DNA from: Blastocatellia bacterium
GTDB taxonomy: Bacteria > Acidobacteriota > Blastocatellia > Chloracidobacteriales > JADJPF01
Direction: 5' to 3'
Assembly (NCBI GenBank): GCA_016713405.1
Contig: JADJPF010000011.1
Coordinates: 149,285 to 213,284, forward strand
Length of the DNA stretch: 64,000 nt
The translations under genes were made by a program, and so were the position numbers. A model generated the notes under the pieces. That model ran no database searches and was not told where the DNA came from. It saw nothing but the letters and a program-made list of their open reading frames with translations. Shown in pieces: positions 19,401 to 27,381 of this stretch (positions are counted from its first letter, which is position 1; every line of letters begins with the position of its first letter).

Positions 19401-19539
19401 ACTAGAAGAACTAAAAGAACTAGAAAAACTAGAAAAACTAGATTTGTTAGATCCTATTTTGGTTGAAGCTAGGCAAAAAGATTGGCGGCTTCATCGTGAT
19501 TTAGCTCATAAAGAGGTTTTTGATAAATTACTTAAATAA
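16450..19539 (+). CDS. M50 (site-2 protease type) membrane metalloprotease fused to TPR-like C-terminal region
   Basis: The 1029-residue protein has an N-terminal membrane helix, a soluble region to about 290, then the M50 core: transmembrane zinc site HELGH at 329-333 and the third-ligand motif LPLDGGR at 419-424. It should cleave membrane-embedded substrates. After two or three further helices (to about 575) comes a long helical TPR-like region (about 590-960), then a low-complexity ELK repeat at 968-996 encoded by a nine-base tandem repeat. No PDZ domain is visible. The ATG follows a GAGGGG ribosome-binding site. Such proteases often control anti-sigma factors, but no anti-sigma gene is adjacent. 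Confidence 0.88.
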   Translation: MWFIEIIAYIAALFFLVKGLQYAIVWARLMQRRNQLPYNECVDSSQVPENLNPIWAQTHKALDSLGFQYAYSQKATQTNKVAFYQIYVHPNIPAFASVSSTLLPGWIRSFDVIFTSIFDNGKTMITTDCLDNITLPLPKNFQTNTYYFADLSKQWLVHQQWINQIRQKEDTEAIYCTVEEFLQNQNSFAKEALSYQIENGWAVEVGSEGEWRYSAKGAAKLLAPIFYVSKKLTEISKKISKEQSKNITENKSNVSDSTSFLGESNTQAQLNADILAFEQAIADENNRVKWGWVTKAGLFLVSVVVAALAFGISFSWQTVFILLGVLLIHELGHLAGMVLFGFKDTQVLFLPFLGAVTIGDKEDATPLQKLVIYLLGPVPGVIGGFVAAYIYLITFNELWYEIALISIILNYINLLPILPLDGGRVLEALVYVRFPRAQTVIYIINSLVLFLAWWLLNDKIILFLAISTIISLPVQWQFSIAASRINRLLPKEHDRKIRLQTIFQVLTAPPFIKQTWAERYLLAKKLVSHFSNVMPTVKVMIIGGFIYLLMLGLPIYGLIGWVAVDWWSARNYTSTNTSIEEPIEKLIEKPDWETKLKQLTDPAKRWDVLIEAGDWQLEEDYESDSNATLEKTKQYYLEAFEIAKGFGLKDPRYLESLNRLAGVLPEKEVKDYYLQALNQMEKGFDKNDIQIASLLERLAFLPKKRSDEEIQYLERALEIRNNNLSTTNNDIDSLLYLIVSNSISLADFYIEKKDSDKAEKLLIKTIEFCESNKKLKNRSISVLEKLSDIYLKEGLTSKARLILTEKYNKLASLPDTKQELYFSTLINNIAWICILEKDFETANKLFEKKLALETSRFEINQLGLVPWFLSRLYGTDKQIKVTFLPHLLDICYLKIQEGKLDLAQETFRQIEEILKANKFQNLEQYAKSIDQKAKFSAKFAKEKLLTEGNNEELEIEEELTEKESGLSEELKELKELKELKELKELEELKELEKLEKLDLLDPILVEARQKDWRLHRDLAHKEVFDKLLK
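19354..19440 (+). repeat. Nine-base tandem repeat (gaactaaaa) in coding sequence
   Basis: Five consecutive perfect gaactaaaa units at 19354-19398 are followed by variants with one or two changes up to 19440. Each unit encodes Glu-Leu-Lys, giving an EL(K/E) stretch near the C-terminus of the M50/TPR protein. Unit length is a multiple of three, so copy-number changes would lengthen or shorten the protein without a frameshift. Confidence 0.9.
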
Positions 19540-19546
19540 CAACTAA

Positions 19547-19882
19547 TTAGAATATTGGACGACCTTTACCACAAACAATTAAGAGTAGTCCTACTATTAA
19601 GGAAGAAAAATATATTCCACAAGTAAGCCAGAAATCTTGCATAAACATTTGTGCGTAGGGAAGAAAATAAATATGAACACCAAATATTAGTAAAGCTCCA
19701 AAAACTTGCAAGACTCCAGCATCATTAGGATGACTGATACAATGCCAAGCTTGGTTTTTTAGGCGTTTGGCTATTTTGGAGCATCGCTTACAATCGCCAG
19801 TCTGAGGATTAAAAAGATCCGACTGATGGCAAATCTCGCAACGCGTGGGTAAGTTTTCTTGTAGAATCCTAAGTTTTGGCAT
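19547..19882 (-). CDS. Small zinc-ribbon membrane protein
   Basis: The 111-residue protein has a zinc ribbon (C15, C18, C31, C34) followed by two hydrophobic helices at about 57-75 and 83-105. It shows the same architecture and cysteine spacing as the protein at 13731-14216 but is otherwise different. It is convergent with the M50 gene, whose stop is seven bases away. No family or function is recognised; an inner-membrane location is inferred. Confidence 0.7.
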   Translation of the reverse strand: MPKLRILQENLPTRCEICHQSDLFNPQTGDCKRCSKIAKRLKNQAWHCISHPNDAGVLQVFGALLIFGVHIYFLPYAQMFMQDFWLTCGIYFSSLIVGLLLIVCGKGRPIF

Positions 19883-19966
19883 ATTGAAAATTATATGCCA
19901 ATCTTTTTAACAGTAAATAAGGTTTATTAAGAAAAAAAATTTATTTTAGATTATTTTAGATTATTG

Positions 19967-21085
19967 CTAGGAAGAACGTTGTTTTTGCCATTGATCAAAA
20001 GCTGACCAAGCTCCTTCATCGCCGTGCCATTGACCTTGTGTAGCAGCTTTTGAATATTCCGTTGCGCGAGCTTCAAAAAAGTTAGCATGCTCAACACCAT
20101 TTAATATTTGAAGTAGCCAAGGCAACGGATGAGGCTGGACTTGCTTATATTCGTTATTTTCTCTAGCAAAATATCCATAAACAGGCTGAAGTTTTAGCTG
20201 AGTTAATCGCCAATCACAAATATAGCGAATATAGTTTTTTACTTCCTGAGCAGACATTTTTTCTACTTGTCCATCTCCTAAAGAAAAAGCTAAATCTACA
20301 AACTGTTCTTCAAGTGTCACCATTGTTTTAGCAACATCTATAATGTCATCTGCTACAGCTTTAGTTACTACGCCAGTTTGCCTATTCCATTCATGAAAGA
20401 GCTTAATTATTCCTTCACAATGCAGACTTTCATCCCGAACAGACCAGGAAACAATTTGCCCCATCCCTTTCATTTTATTTTGACGAGGAAAATTAAGTAA
20501 CATTGCAAAACTAGCAAAAAGTGCCATTCCTTCAGTAAATGCACCAAACATAGCTAATGTACGTGCTACATCTGCACAGGTATTTACTCCAAATGTGTGC
20601 ATGTAGTCTACCTTAGCTCGCATTGCTGCATAATCACGAAAAGCTTCAAATTCTGTTTTAGGCATTCCTAAAGTTTTAAGTAGCATTGCATAAGCGTCTA
20701 TATGGACAGTTTCCATATTACTAAAAGCAGCCATCATCATTTGGACTTCTAGCGGTTGGAAAATACGCATATAGCGTTTCATATAGTTATCACCCACTTC
20801 AACATCTGATTGGGTAAAAAAGCGGAAAATTTGGGTAAGTAAATTACGTTCTACTTCGCTAATGGTGTCAGATTGCCAGTCTTTTAAGTCTTCACCTAGT
20901 GGGACTTCTTCGCCCATCCAATGAATTTGTTGTTGCCGTTTCCAACACTCATAAGCCCAAGGATAACGATCTACATCATAACTTCCTGTAGATTCTAGTA
21001 AATCTATGGTTTTTGTTCCTATAAGCAAAAGAGGATTAGAATTAGCAATGTCCATATTAGATTGACTGACAGCAGTGTTATACAT
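19967..21085 (-). CDS. nrdB: Class I ribonucleotide reductase, beta (radical-generating) subunit
   Basis: The 372-residue protein is the R2 subunit that generates the radical used by NrdA to reduce ribonucleoside diphosphates. The dimetal ligands are all visible: D94, E125, H128, E185, E219, H222 (METVHIDAY and RDESLHCEG blocks), and the radical tyrosine Y132 is four residues after H128 as in E. coli R2. This fits a diiron-tyrosyl (class Ia-like) enzyme. No ATP-cone is present. nrdA lies 78 bases upstream on the same strand, so the pair is probably one operon. Confidence 0.95.
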   Translation of the reverse strand: MYNTAVSQSNMDIANSNPLLLIGTKTIDLLESTGSYDVDRYPWAYECWKRQQQIHWMGEEVPLGEDLKDWQSDTISEVERNLLTQIFRFFTQSDVEVGDNYMKRYMRIFQPLEVQMMMAAFSNMETVHIDAYAMLLKTLGMPKTEFEAFRDYAAMRAKVDYMHTFGVNTCADVARTLAMFGAFTEGMALFASFAMLLNFPRQNKMKGMGQIVSWSVRDESLHCEGIIKLFHEWNRQTGVVTKAVADDIIDVAKTMVTLEEQFVDLAFSLGDGQVEKMSAQEVKNYIRYICDWRLTQLKLQPVYGYFARENNEYKQVQPHPLPWLLQILNGVEHANFFEARATEYSKAATQGQWHGDEGAWSAFDQWQKQRSS

Positions 21086-21163
21086 AGCGAAGACACTTAA
21101 CCCTTTTTTTATCGATTGGTTATTTAATATTAAAGATTTATTTAAGTTTTATTTATTTAAGCT

Positions 21164-22138
21164 TTATTGGCAAGAAAGGCACTCCTCATAATTGGTGGAG
21201 TTTGTTTTAATATCTGTTGCCTTAACATTTTCTACACCAGCAAATGCTGCCCGTTGGACAGACTTTGAACGACAGTAATAAAGACTTTTTACTCCTCGTT
21301 CCCAAGCTAACCAATGAAGCATTAATAAATCCCATTTATGAATATCACCGGGAAGAAATATATTAAGTGATTGACCTTGACAAATAAATGGGGCGCGATC
21401 ACTAGCTAGTTCTATTACCCAACGTTGATCAATTTCAAAGGCTGTACGGAAAATAGATTTTTCATCATCTGTAAGCTCATTAAGATGTGCTACAGAGCCT
21501 TCATTAGCTAGTATTGATTGCCATGTAGCTTCATTATTTATGCTACGTTTAGATAAAAGTTTTTCTAGGTAAGGATTTTTAACTACAAAGGAACCACATA
21601 AAGTTTTATGTGTATAAATATTGGCCGGAATTGGCTCTATACCCGCACTTGTGCCACCGCAAATAATGCTTATAGAAGCAGTTGGAGCAATTGCTAGTTT
21701 ATAACTAAAACGGGCTTTAACTCCTCGGTCTTCAGCATCCAAACAAGAACCACGCTCATCAGCAAGACGAGTTGAAGCTAAATTAGCTTGTTCTCGAATA
21801 TGACGAAACATCTTTATATTGATAGACTTAGCTGTTACGCTTTCAAAGGCAACGCCTTTTGATTGAAAGAAAGAATGGAGTCCCATAAGTCCAAGTCCAA
21901 CAGCACGTTCCCGATGTGCAGAATACTTAGCCTTATTCATTTGCTCTGGAGCAGAATCTATATAAGTTTGTAGCACATTGTCTAAAAATCGAAATACATC
22001 TTCAATAAATAGAGGGTCTTTATTCCACTCATCCCATTTTTCTGCATTAAGTGAAGATAAACAACAAACAGCAGTACGCTCTTGGTTTTTATGATCAACA
22101 CCTGTAGGAAGAAGTATCTCGCTACAAAGATTAGACAT
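21164..22138 (-). CDS. nrdA: Class I ribonucleotide reductase, alpha subunit, C-terminal part (gene interrupted by TGA)
   Basis: This part carries the catalytic block SNLCSEI (thiyl cysteine) right after its first Met, the redox-partner cysteine in AVCCLSSLN, and the C-terminal CLSCQ pair that takes electrons from thioredoxin or glutaredoxin. Coding similarity does not begin at this Met: the same frame continues upstream without a break to the TGA at 22325-22327 (QVNARQLWQKILETRLQTGE region). Together with 22325-23095 it forms one 643-codon gene. Because the frame is the same on both sides, a single base change would restore it. Confidence 0.9.
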   Translation of the reverse strand: MSNLCSEILLPTGVDHKNQERTAVCCLSSLNAEKWDEWNKDPLFIEDVFRFLDNVLQTYIDSAPEQMNKAKYSAHRERAVGLGLMGLHSFFQSKGVAFESVTAKSINIKMFRHIREQANLASTRLADERGSCLDAEDRGVKARFSYKLAIAPTASISIICGGTSAGIEPIPANIYTHKTLCGSFVVKNPYLEKLLSKRSINNEATWQSILANEGSVAHLNELTDDEKSIFRTAFEIDQRWVIELASDRAPFICQGQSLNIFLPGDIHKWDLLMLHWLAWERGVKSLYYCRSKSVQRAAFAGVENVKATDIKTNSTNYEECLSCQ

Positions 22139-22324
22139 AGTTACTTTTAAGCCTAAATCTTGATGATGTTTAGCAATACTTTTATTTACTGTATCAATAA
22201 AGATTAAGTAAGGTTCTCCGGTTTGTAAACGGGTTTCTAAAATCTTTTGCCAAAGTTGACGTGCATTAACTTGCCTAATTACTTCACCTGTCCTTGGACT
22301 ACGTAAATTAAACGTCTTATCATC

Positions 22325-23095
22325 TCAGACAGCAATCATAAATTCGTCTGTAATATTAATACCATGATGAAGGTTTAAGCTTTTTCGGTTAAAGTCTCCA
22401 GAGGGTTTACGAATTTCTAAAAATTCTTCAATTTCAGGATGATGAATATCTAAATAAACGGCTGCTGAACCTCGTCTAAGAGAGCCTTGGCTAATTGCTA
22501 GGGTCAAGGAATCCATTACACGAATAAAAGGCATAATACCTGAAGTTTTGCCTGCTTTACCAATTGCCTCACCTATAGAACGAACATTTCCCCAGTAAGT
22601 GCCGATACCACCGCCATTTGAGGCTAGCCAAACATTTTCATTCCAAGTATCTACAATGGCTTTAAGGCTGTCACCAACAGAGTTAAGAAAACAAGAAATT
22701 GGCATTCCTCTTTCCGCACCACCATTAGAAAGTATTGGCGTAGCAGGCATAAACCAAAGTTTTGAAATATAATCATAAAGGCGTTGTGCGTGATTTTGGT
22801 CATCAGCAAAAGCGGCAGCAACACGGGCAAACATGTCTTGGTAGCTTTCATTTTCTAAAACATAGCGGTCTGTTAGAGTAGCTTTACCAAAATCTGTTAA
22901 TAAATTATCGCGCTCAGAGTCTATTTTTATTGCTTCTTTATGTACACTCTTGCGCCACCATGCCCCAGACTTATCAGTTTTTGATTTAGTATCTGGCTTA
23001 ACAATATCAATACCAGTAGCTAAAAATGTGGGAGTATTGCTATCAAAATCTATCTGTTGACTATTGTAGCTTAGATCAAAATCAAAAGAAGCCAT
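22325..23095 (-). CDS. nrdA: Class I ribonucleotide reductase, alpha subunit, N-terminal part (gene interrupted by TGA)
   Basis: It holds the start of NrdA: a short N-terminal segment, then MPATPILSNGG, the active-site cysteine in PISCFLNS, and the SNGGGIGTYWGNVR loop. The N-terminus has no ATP-cone domain, so the overall-activity allosteric switch of E. coli NrdA seems absent. The frame stops at TGA (22325-22327) immediately after EFMIAV, yet conserved NrdA sequence (DDKTFNLRSP) follows in the same frame. The TGA replaces a non-cysteine position in the family, so selenocysteine is not expected. Sequencing error or a nonsense mutation are the likely causes. Confidence 0.9.
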   Translation of the reverse strand: MASFDFDLSYNSQQIDFDSNTPTFLATGIDIVKPDTKSKTDKSGAWWRKSVHKEAIKIDSERDNLLTDFGKATLTDRYVLENESYQDMFARVAAAFADDQNHAQRLYDYISKLWFMPATPILSNGGAERGMPISCFLNSVGDSLKAIVDTWNENVWLASNGGGIGTYWGNVRSIGEAIGKAGKTSGIMPFIRVMDSLTLAISQGSLRRGSAAVYLDIHHPEIEEFLEIRKPSGDFNRKSLNLHHGINITDEFMIAV

Positions 23096-23510
23096 AACAT
23101 TTCCTTGCTGTTTTATTATGATAGTAGTTTTAAGTAGATATTCTTTTCAGTCACTATATGTTGTTGGCATATAGCTTGAGGACACTAGATATAATATTTA
23201 TCGAAGAAAAAAGCAACAATTTTTGGATAGAGTTTTTGCTAAATAATTAAAATTATAAGGGACTATTTTTTTATTTTTCTAGTAATATTGCTTATTATGC
23301 CATTGCTTAAATCTTTAGCTAAGTATCTAGTTAGATATCTAACAAAAACTATTTTGGGGTTTTCTTAAGGCTAATATTTATTAACTTAGTAAGTATATTG
23401 CTTAGTTGTTTGGTACTAGCACAAAGTAAAGAAACTGATCTTAATTTTGTGTCTTTAACAACAAAAATGGATTAGCACAAAATATTGCATTTTTGTAGGA
23501 GGCAAAATAA

Positions 23511-23639
23511 ATGGAAAGGTTGTTTTTTTGGATAGCTACAAATAGAGGTAAAGGAAGTTTTTTATATTTGGTTAACAACAAACAATATTTGCCTTTTGCC
23601 AAGCGAAACAGGCAAATATTTAATTATGGACAATTCTAA
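23511..23639 (+). CDS. Possible 42-residue peptide
   Basis: An ATG at 23511 is preceded by TAGGAGG at 23496-23502 with good spacing. It opens a 42-codon frame encoding a basic, aromatic-rich peptide (MERLFFWIATNRGKG...). It contains an inverted repeat (23584-23593 with 23611-23620) that could instead indicate an RNA structure. No family is recognised. The ribosome-binding site is the main support; chance or a gene remnant is equally possible. Confidence 0.25.
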   Translation: MERLFFWIATNRGKGSFLYLVNNKQYLPFAKRNRQIFNYGQF

Positions 23640-23763
23640 TACAAAATGATCTAAATCAAAAACTTAAGAAATATTATTGTTTAAAACACTTAGAAATAGC
23701 TCTGATATATCTGAGCTATTAATCTTACTGTTTAGTACAGCGTAACTTAAAAATTTTAGTATT

Positions 23764-23905
23764 TTGATCTTAAACCCTGAAAGGCCGACATAGTCTTTTA
23801 CTGCTAAGAAAAAACTCTGTCGCTTTGCAGCTTTGAACTAGGGTTAATATTATAGTCTAGGGCGCAAGCCCTATATATCTATTGCCCCGCTAGGGCTTAA
23901 GATTC
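23764..23905. repeat. Cluster of short palindromes, second copy of the intergenic module
   Basis: The region includes a perfect 6-base-arm hairpin with a GCAA loop at 23858-23873 (tagggc-gcaa-gcccta), a gccccgctagggc element near 23884-23896, and an imperfect ccctgaaagg element near 23775. Composition and arrangement resemble the palindromes at 189-385, with different exact sequences. These look like dispersed REP-type elements. Confidence 0.45.
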
Positions 23906-23958
23906 AAGGTGCTACTATTTTATTTATGTTACGCTGCATCAAGTTTTTAAGTGGTTAA

Positions 23959-24213
23959 TTAATCAGGCAATCTAGTATCATTACGATGGTCATCAGCCGT
24001 AGTAATGCCAGATTTAATAGAATATTTAACTAATGCTGGTAAGTCATGAATATTAAGTTTTAGCATAATACGTGCGCGATGAGCTTCAACTGTACGACGA
24101 GAAAGCCCTAAAATTTGACCTACTTCTTCATTAGCATATCCATCCACAAGTAATTTAAGCACTTGACGTTCCCGTTCAGTGAGTGATGGTTGTTTATTAG
24201 TTGTTCTAGCCAT
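23959..24213 (-). CDS. Stand-alone LuxR/FixJ-type helix-turn-helix regulator
   Basis: The 84-residue protein is little more than a GerE/LuxR DNA-binding domain: LTERERQVLKLLVDGYANEE, then VGQILGLSRRTVEAHRARIM with the recognition helix, then a short tail. There is no receiver domain, so it cannot be phosphorylated at a conserved Asp and must be controlled by abundance, partner binding or kinase phosphorylation. It lies 246 bases downstream of the FHA/kinase/phosphatase block and reads in the same direction, making it a possible output of that circuit (inference). Confidence 0.85.
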   Translation of the reverse strand: MARTTNKQPSLTERERQVLKLLVDGYANEEVGQILGLSRRTVEAHRARIMLKLNIHDLPALVKYSIKSGITTADDHRNDTRLPD

Positions 24214-24459
24214 TAATTGTCTCCCTATCTTTTTGGCGTTCTTAAAATAAAGAATATTGTTTGATTAAGTAAAAAATATAGTCAATAAACGAAAAATTAC
24301 TAGTTAATAACCTTAAGCTTTAGAATAATTAAGGTACTAACAGAGACATAATAACGGCATATTGCTACTTACGTCAAGTAAAGTAAATAGATAAATTAAT
24401 ATAAAATAGGATTTTATTTATTTAAGATAAGTAAAATAACTAGTTGTTAATAGCTTAAT

Positions 24460-26211
24460 CTAGTAATGTTTAATAATCATTATAGTAGTATCGTCAACTG
24501 GAAGACATTGACCTATAAATTGGGTAATAGCCTCATCAACACGGTCACGAAGTTGTGAAGCAGTTCTAGCACGATAACGGCGAACTACTTCTATTAAACG
24601 CTGTTCACCAAATTCTTCATCTATTTCGTTAACACTGTCAGTAATTCCATCACTATAAATAACTAGTACATCTCCAGGCTGCATTACTAAGTAGTTTTCT
24701 TCATAAGTAATAGAATCAACAATTCCTATAGGCAATCCTCCAGACTCTAATAATCTATAACTACCATCATTAGAAACTAATATGGGAGGATTATGACCAG
24801 CATTAGAATAAAACAGTTGATTAGTAATAGGATCTAGTTCAGCACAAAAAAGAGTTAAAAATTTATTTTCTGGTGAACTCTCAAAAATATAATTATTAAT
24901 TTCTGTAACAATTTGGGCTGTTTTAAGAGGAGTTTGGGCCTGTGCATGTAGCGCAGCATGTAAGCTAGACATCATAAGTGCTGCACCCATACCTTTACCT
25001 GAAACATCTCCTAAAGCTAAAAGAGTGCGTCCATTTTTACGTTTAATAAAATCATAATAATCACCACCTATTTCACGACAAGGGAAGCTAATGCCAATCA
25101 TATCATAGCCAGGCAAGCGAGGGGGTGAGAGTGGTTGCAGACGAAGTTGTATTTCACTAGCAACTTTTAATTCTTCTTCCATTCGCTTTTTTTCTATTCG
25201 TTCTTCAATTAGACAAGCATTTTCAATCTTAATTGCTGCTACTGAAGCCATAGTAGTTAAAACTAGTAAGTCATCTTGATTAAAGCGATTTGTAGCATAA
25301 GGATTATCTACATAAATCATTCCAATTACTTCTTCACCTATCGCTAGTGGTACAGCCATAATTGAGCGCATTTGACTTATAACAACTGATTGCATCTCTT
25401 GGAAACGCGGGTCATGTGCAGCATCAGAAGTTAGTACAGAAGTTCCTTCATTTATGACTTTTTCAGAGATTGAACGACTAATTTTAATCTCTTCTCCAGT
25501 TAAATCTTTCATAGCATTACGTGCAACTTTACAAACTAACTCATTAGGTTTAGCCCGCATACGACGTTTAGAGTCTCTATTAGGAGTCCATTGGCTAGAT
25601 AAAAATAAAAAGCCTCGTTCTACAGGTAAAGCCTCAAAAACTAGCTCCATAATGCGTTTTAAGGTGTCATCTAAAGAAGCATCCAAAAGTAAAGTAACAC
25701 CTACTTTACTTACTACAGCTAACAAATGATCTTTTTTACGTTCTTTCTCTTTTGGTTGGGAAATAATGGTTTGCCCTAACACGTTACCTTTAGAAGAATT
25801 AGTAACTTCTTCTAAAACAGAAAAAATACCAGAACTATGTTTGCTAGAAGCAATTGTTAGTTCTGCTTCTGCATGTAGATTTAGGTCTGATAACATTAAT
25901 TCGTTTGAAGGTGTAGTGACAGGATCCGCTATTAGAGTGATTCTTGTTTCGCCAATTTGAATTACATCACCAATATTAAACGCAATAGTACCAACAACTT
26001 TACCACCATTACAAAAAGTGCCATTAGCACTACCAAGGTCAGTTAAAAAATAACTACTGCCATCATATCTAACTTCTGCATGTAAGCGAGAAGCGAAAGG
26101 ATCATTGATACATACATCATTACGTGATGATCGACCAATAGAGGTTTTTGTTTTAACTACTTTTATTTCCCTGCCATCTCCATCAGGCAATTTTACTAGC
26201 AAACTTGGCAT
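24460..26211 (-). CDS. FHA-GAF-SpoIIE/PP2C phosphatase (RsbU-like)
   Basis: The 583-residue protein has an N-terminal FHA domain (about 22-95, with GRSSRNDV and SRLHAEV phosphothreonine-binding elements and NGT), a GAF domain (about 170-330), a short coiled coil (about 330-360) and a C-terminal PPM/SpoIIE phosphatase. Phosphatase metal ligands are visible at D384, D402, D521 and D573/D574. SpoIIE-type phosphatases usually dephosphorylate STAS anti-anti-sigma proteins; none is encoded nearby. FHA would dock it to a threonine-phosphorylated partner, possibly a substrate of the kinase at 28185. It is the last gene of the signalling run. Confidence 0.93.
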   Translation of the reverse strand: MPSLLVKLPDGDGREIKVVKTKTSIGRSSRNDVCINDPFASRLHAEVRYDGSSYFLTDLGSANGTFCNGGKVVGTIAFNIGDVIQIGETRITLIADPVTTPSNELMLSDLNLHAEAELTIASSKHSSGIFSVLEEVTNSSKGNVLGQTIISQPKEKERKKDHLLAVVSKVGVTLLLDASLDDTLKRIMELVFEALPVERGFLFLSSQWTPNRDSKRRMRAKPNELVCKVARNAMKDLTGEEIKISRSISEKVINEGTSVLTSDAAHDPRFQEMQSVVISQMRSIMAVPLAIGEEVIGMIYVDNPYATNRFNQDDLLVLTTMASVAAIKIENACLIEERIEKKRMEEELKVASEIQLRLQPLSPPRLPGYDMIGISFPCREIGGDYYDFIKRKNGRTLLALGDVSGKGMGAALMMSSLHAALHAQAQTPLKTAQIVTEINNYIFESSPENKFLTLFCAELDPITNQLFYSNAGHNPPILVSNDGSYRLLESGGLPIGIVDSITYEENYLVMQPGDVLVIYSDGITDSVNEIDEEFGEQRLIEVVRRYRARTASQLRDRVDEAITQFIGQCLPVDDTTIMIIKHY

Positions 26212-26239
26212 ATTTTCACCAATAGTATAGTTTTCTAAT

Positions 26240-27358
26240 TTATTTTAACTTTTTCTCTAACATTTTAACTTGATTAGCACAAACACCAGAATAAGTTCCT
26301 TGCCAAGCAGGTGGTGTGCAACGTTTATAGGCATTTAAGGCAGCCGCTAAATTACCTTGTCTATGATAAGCTTGTCCAATTAAGTAATAAACTCCTAAAT
26401 TACCAGGATTTGCTTTTAACGCTTTATCAAACTCTCTTAAAGCTGCAAAAGTGTTACCAGCATTAAGCATTTCTGAACCTCGTTTAATATAATCATCTGC
26501 ACTTAGTTTTGGTTCACTAGGTACAGGTACAGGTTTTGGAGTCTCTATTTTAGGTGGAGGCTCAACTTTTACTGGTTCAGGTGTTGGTGTTGCTATAATA
26601 ATGGGTGTATTTATTGGTGAAGCAATCGGAGTTGGTGTTTTAACAGGTTTATTAAGTGCAAGACGGGAATCAGCTAATTTAGTTAATTCTTGTTTTGCAA
26701 GACTTGCTAAGGCCAAGTCTTCTCCTTTAGCTACCATATCAAAATATTTTCGTGCTTCATCTAAACGGTTATTACGCACTAGAACTTTTGCTAGTGCTAA
26801 TTGAATACTTGGATCACTTTTTATTATCAAAGCAGAAGTATAGGTAGTAATAGCCATGTCATCTTTTCCTATTTGTTCACAAGCTTGCCCCATTTTTTGA
26901 TAAGAATCTAAATTTTCTCGATCTAAAGAAATTGTTTTTTGGTAGCTTTCAATAGCTTCTTCATAACGATTACTGCTTACTAGAGCATCAGCTTGAAGTT
27001 TATATGCCTCTGCATTTGTAGTATCAGTTTGAATAAATTGGGTTAATTTTTCTAAAGCCTGCTCAGTATTTCCTGCTTGTAGTGCTGCTTTAGCTTCTTC
27101 TAATAAATTAGCTGTATCCACTACTATTTCAGGACTTGGACTAGGCGTAGGTGTAGTTAAAACAGTGGTATCTTTAGCTAGATAGGTTTTAACTACTTTA
27201 TAGTAAGCAACTAAACCTGTAGATGTAACAGCAATAAATAAAGTAAAAAACCATCCAAATAGTACACCATAGCGCAAAGGCTTATTAATTTGCTTAGGTT
27301 TAGAAGCTGCATTTGATGAACTATTAATAGCTTGATTAACAGGTGTATTATTTGCCAT
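26240..27358 (-). CDS. Membrane-anchored TPR protein
   Basis: The 372-residue protein has a cytoplasmic N-terminus, one transmembrane helix at about 30-52, a Thr/Pro/Ser linker, about four TPR units (about 90-240), a Pro/Thr-rich spacer (about 243-285), and two more TPR units near the C-terminus. Such an architecture presents protein-binding repeats outside the membrane. It lies between the FHA phosphatase and the RDD protein with gaps of under 30 bases, so it belongs to the same transcript. It may be the membrane scaffold of the signalling run; that is inference. Confidence 0.85.
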   Translation of the reverse strand: MANNTPVNQAINSSSNAASKPKQINKPLRYGVLFGWFFTLFIAVTSTGLVAYYKVVKTYLAKDTTVLTTPTPSPSPEIVVDTANLLEEAKAALQAGNTEQALEKLTQFIQTDTTNAEAYKLQADALVSSNRYEEAIESYQKTISLDRENLDSYQKMGQACEQIGKDDMAITTYTSALIIKSDPSIQLALAKVLVRNNRLDEARKYFDMVAKGEDLALASLAKQELTKLADSRLALNKPVKTPTPIASPINTPIIIATPTPEPVKVEPPPKIETPKPVPVPSEPKLSADDYIKRGSEMLNAGNTFAALREFDKALKANPGNLGVYYLIGQAYHRQGNLAAALNAYKRCTPPAWQGTYSGVCANQVKMLEKKLK

Positions 27359-27381
27359 AATATTACTATTAAGAAATTTAC

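Larger units (their letters stand above)
23096..23958. other. 863-base gap with a possible short ORF and palindromes
   Basis: No convincing full-length gene is present. About 23366-23476 reads as a hydrophobic, signal-peptide-like frame without a good start codon, which may be a gene remnant. A 42-codon frame with a consensus ribosome-binding site follows at 23511. Positions 23764-23905 contain a cluster of short palindromes similar to the module at 189-385. The nrdA promoter should lie close to 23096. Confidence 0.5.

Noticed and set aside
22325..22327. TGA in nrdA as selenocysteine or as recoded UGA
   Set aside because: The family position is not cysteine, all known catalytic cysteines are present elsewhere, and TGG is used for Trp throughout. 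One further apparent in-frame TGA (6267-6269) is explained by paired homopolymer indels.
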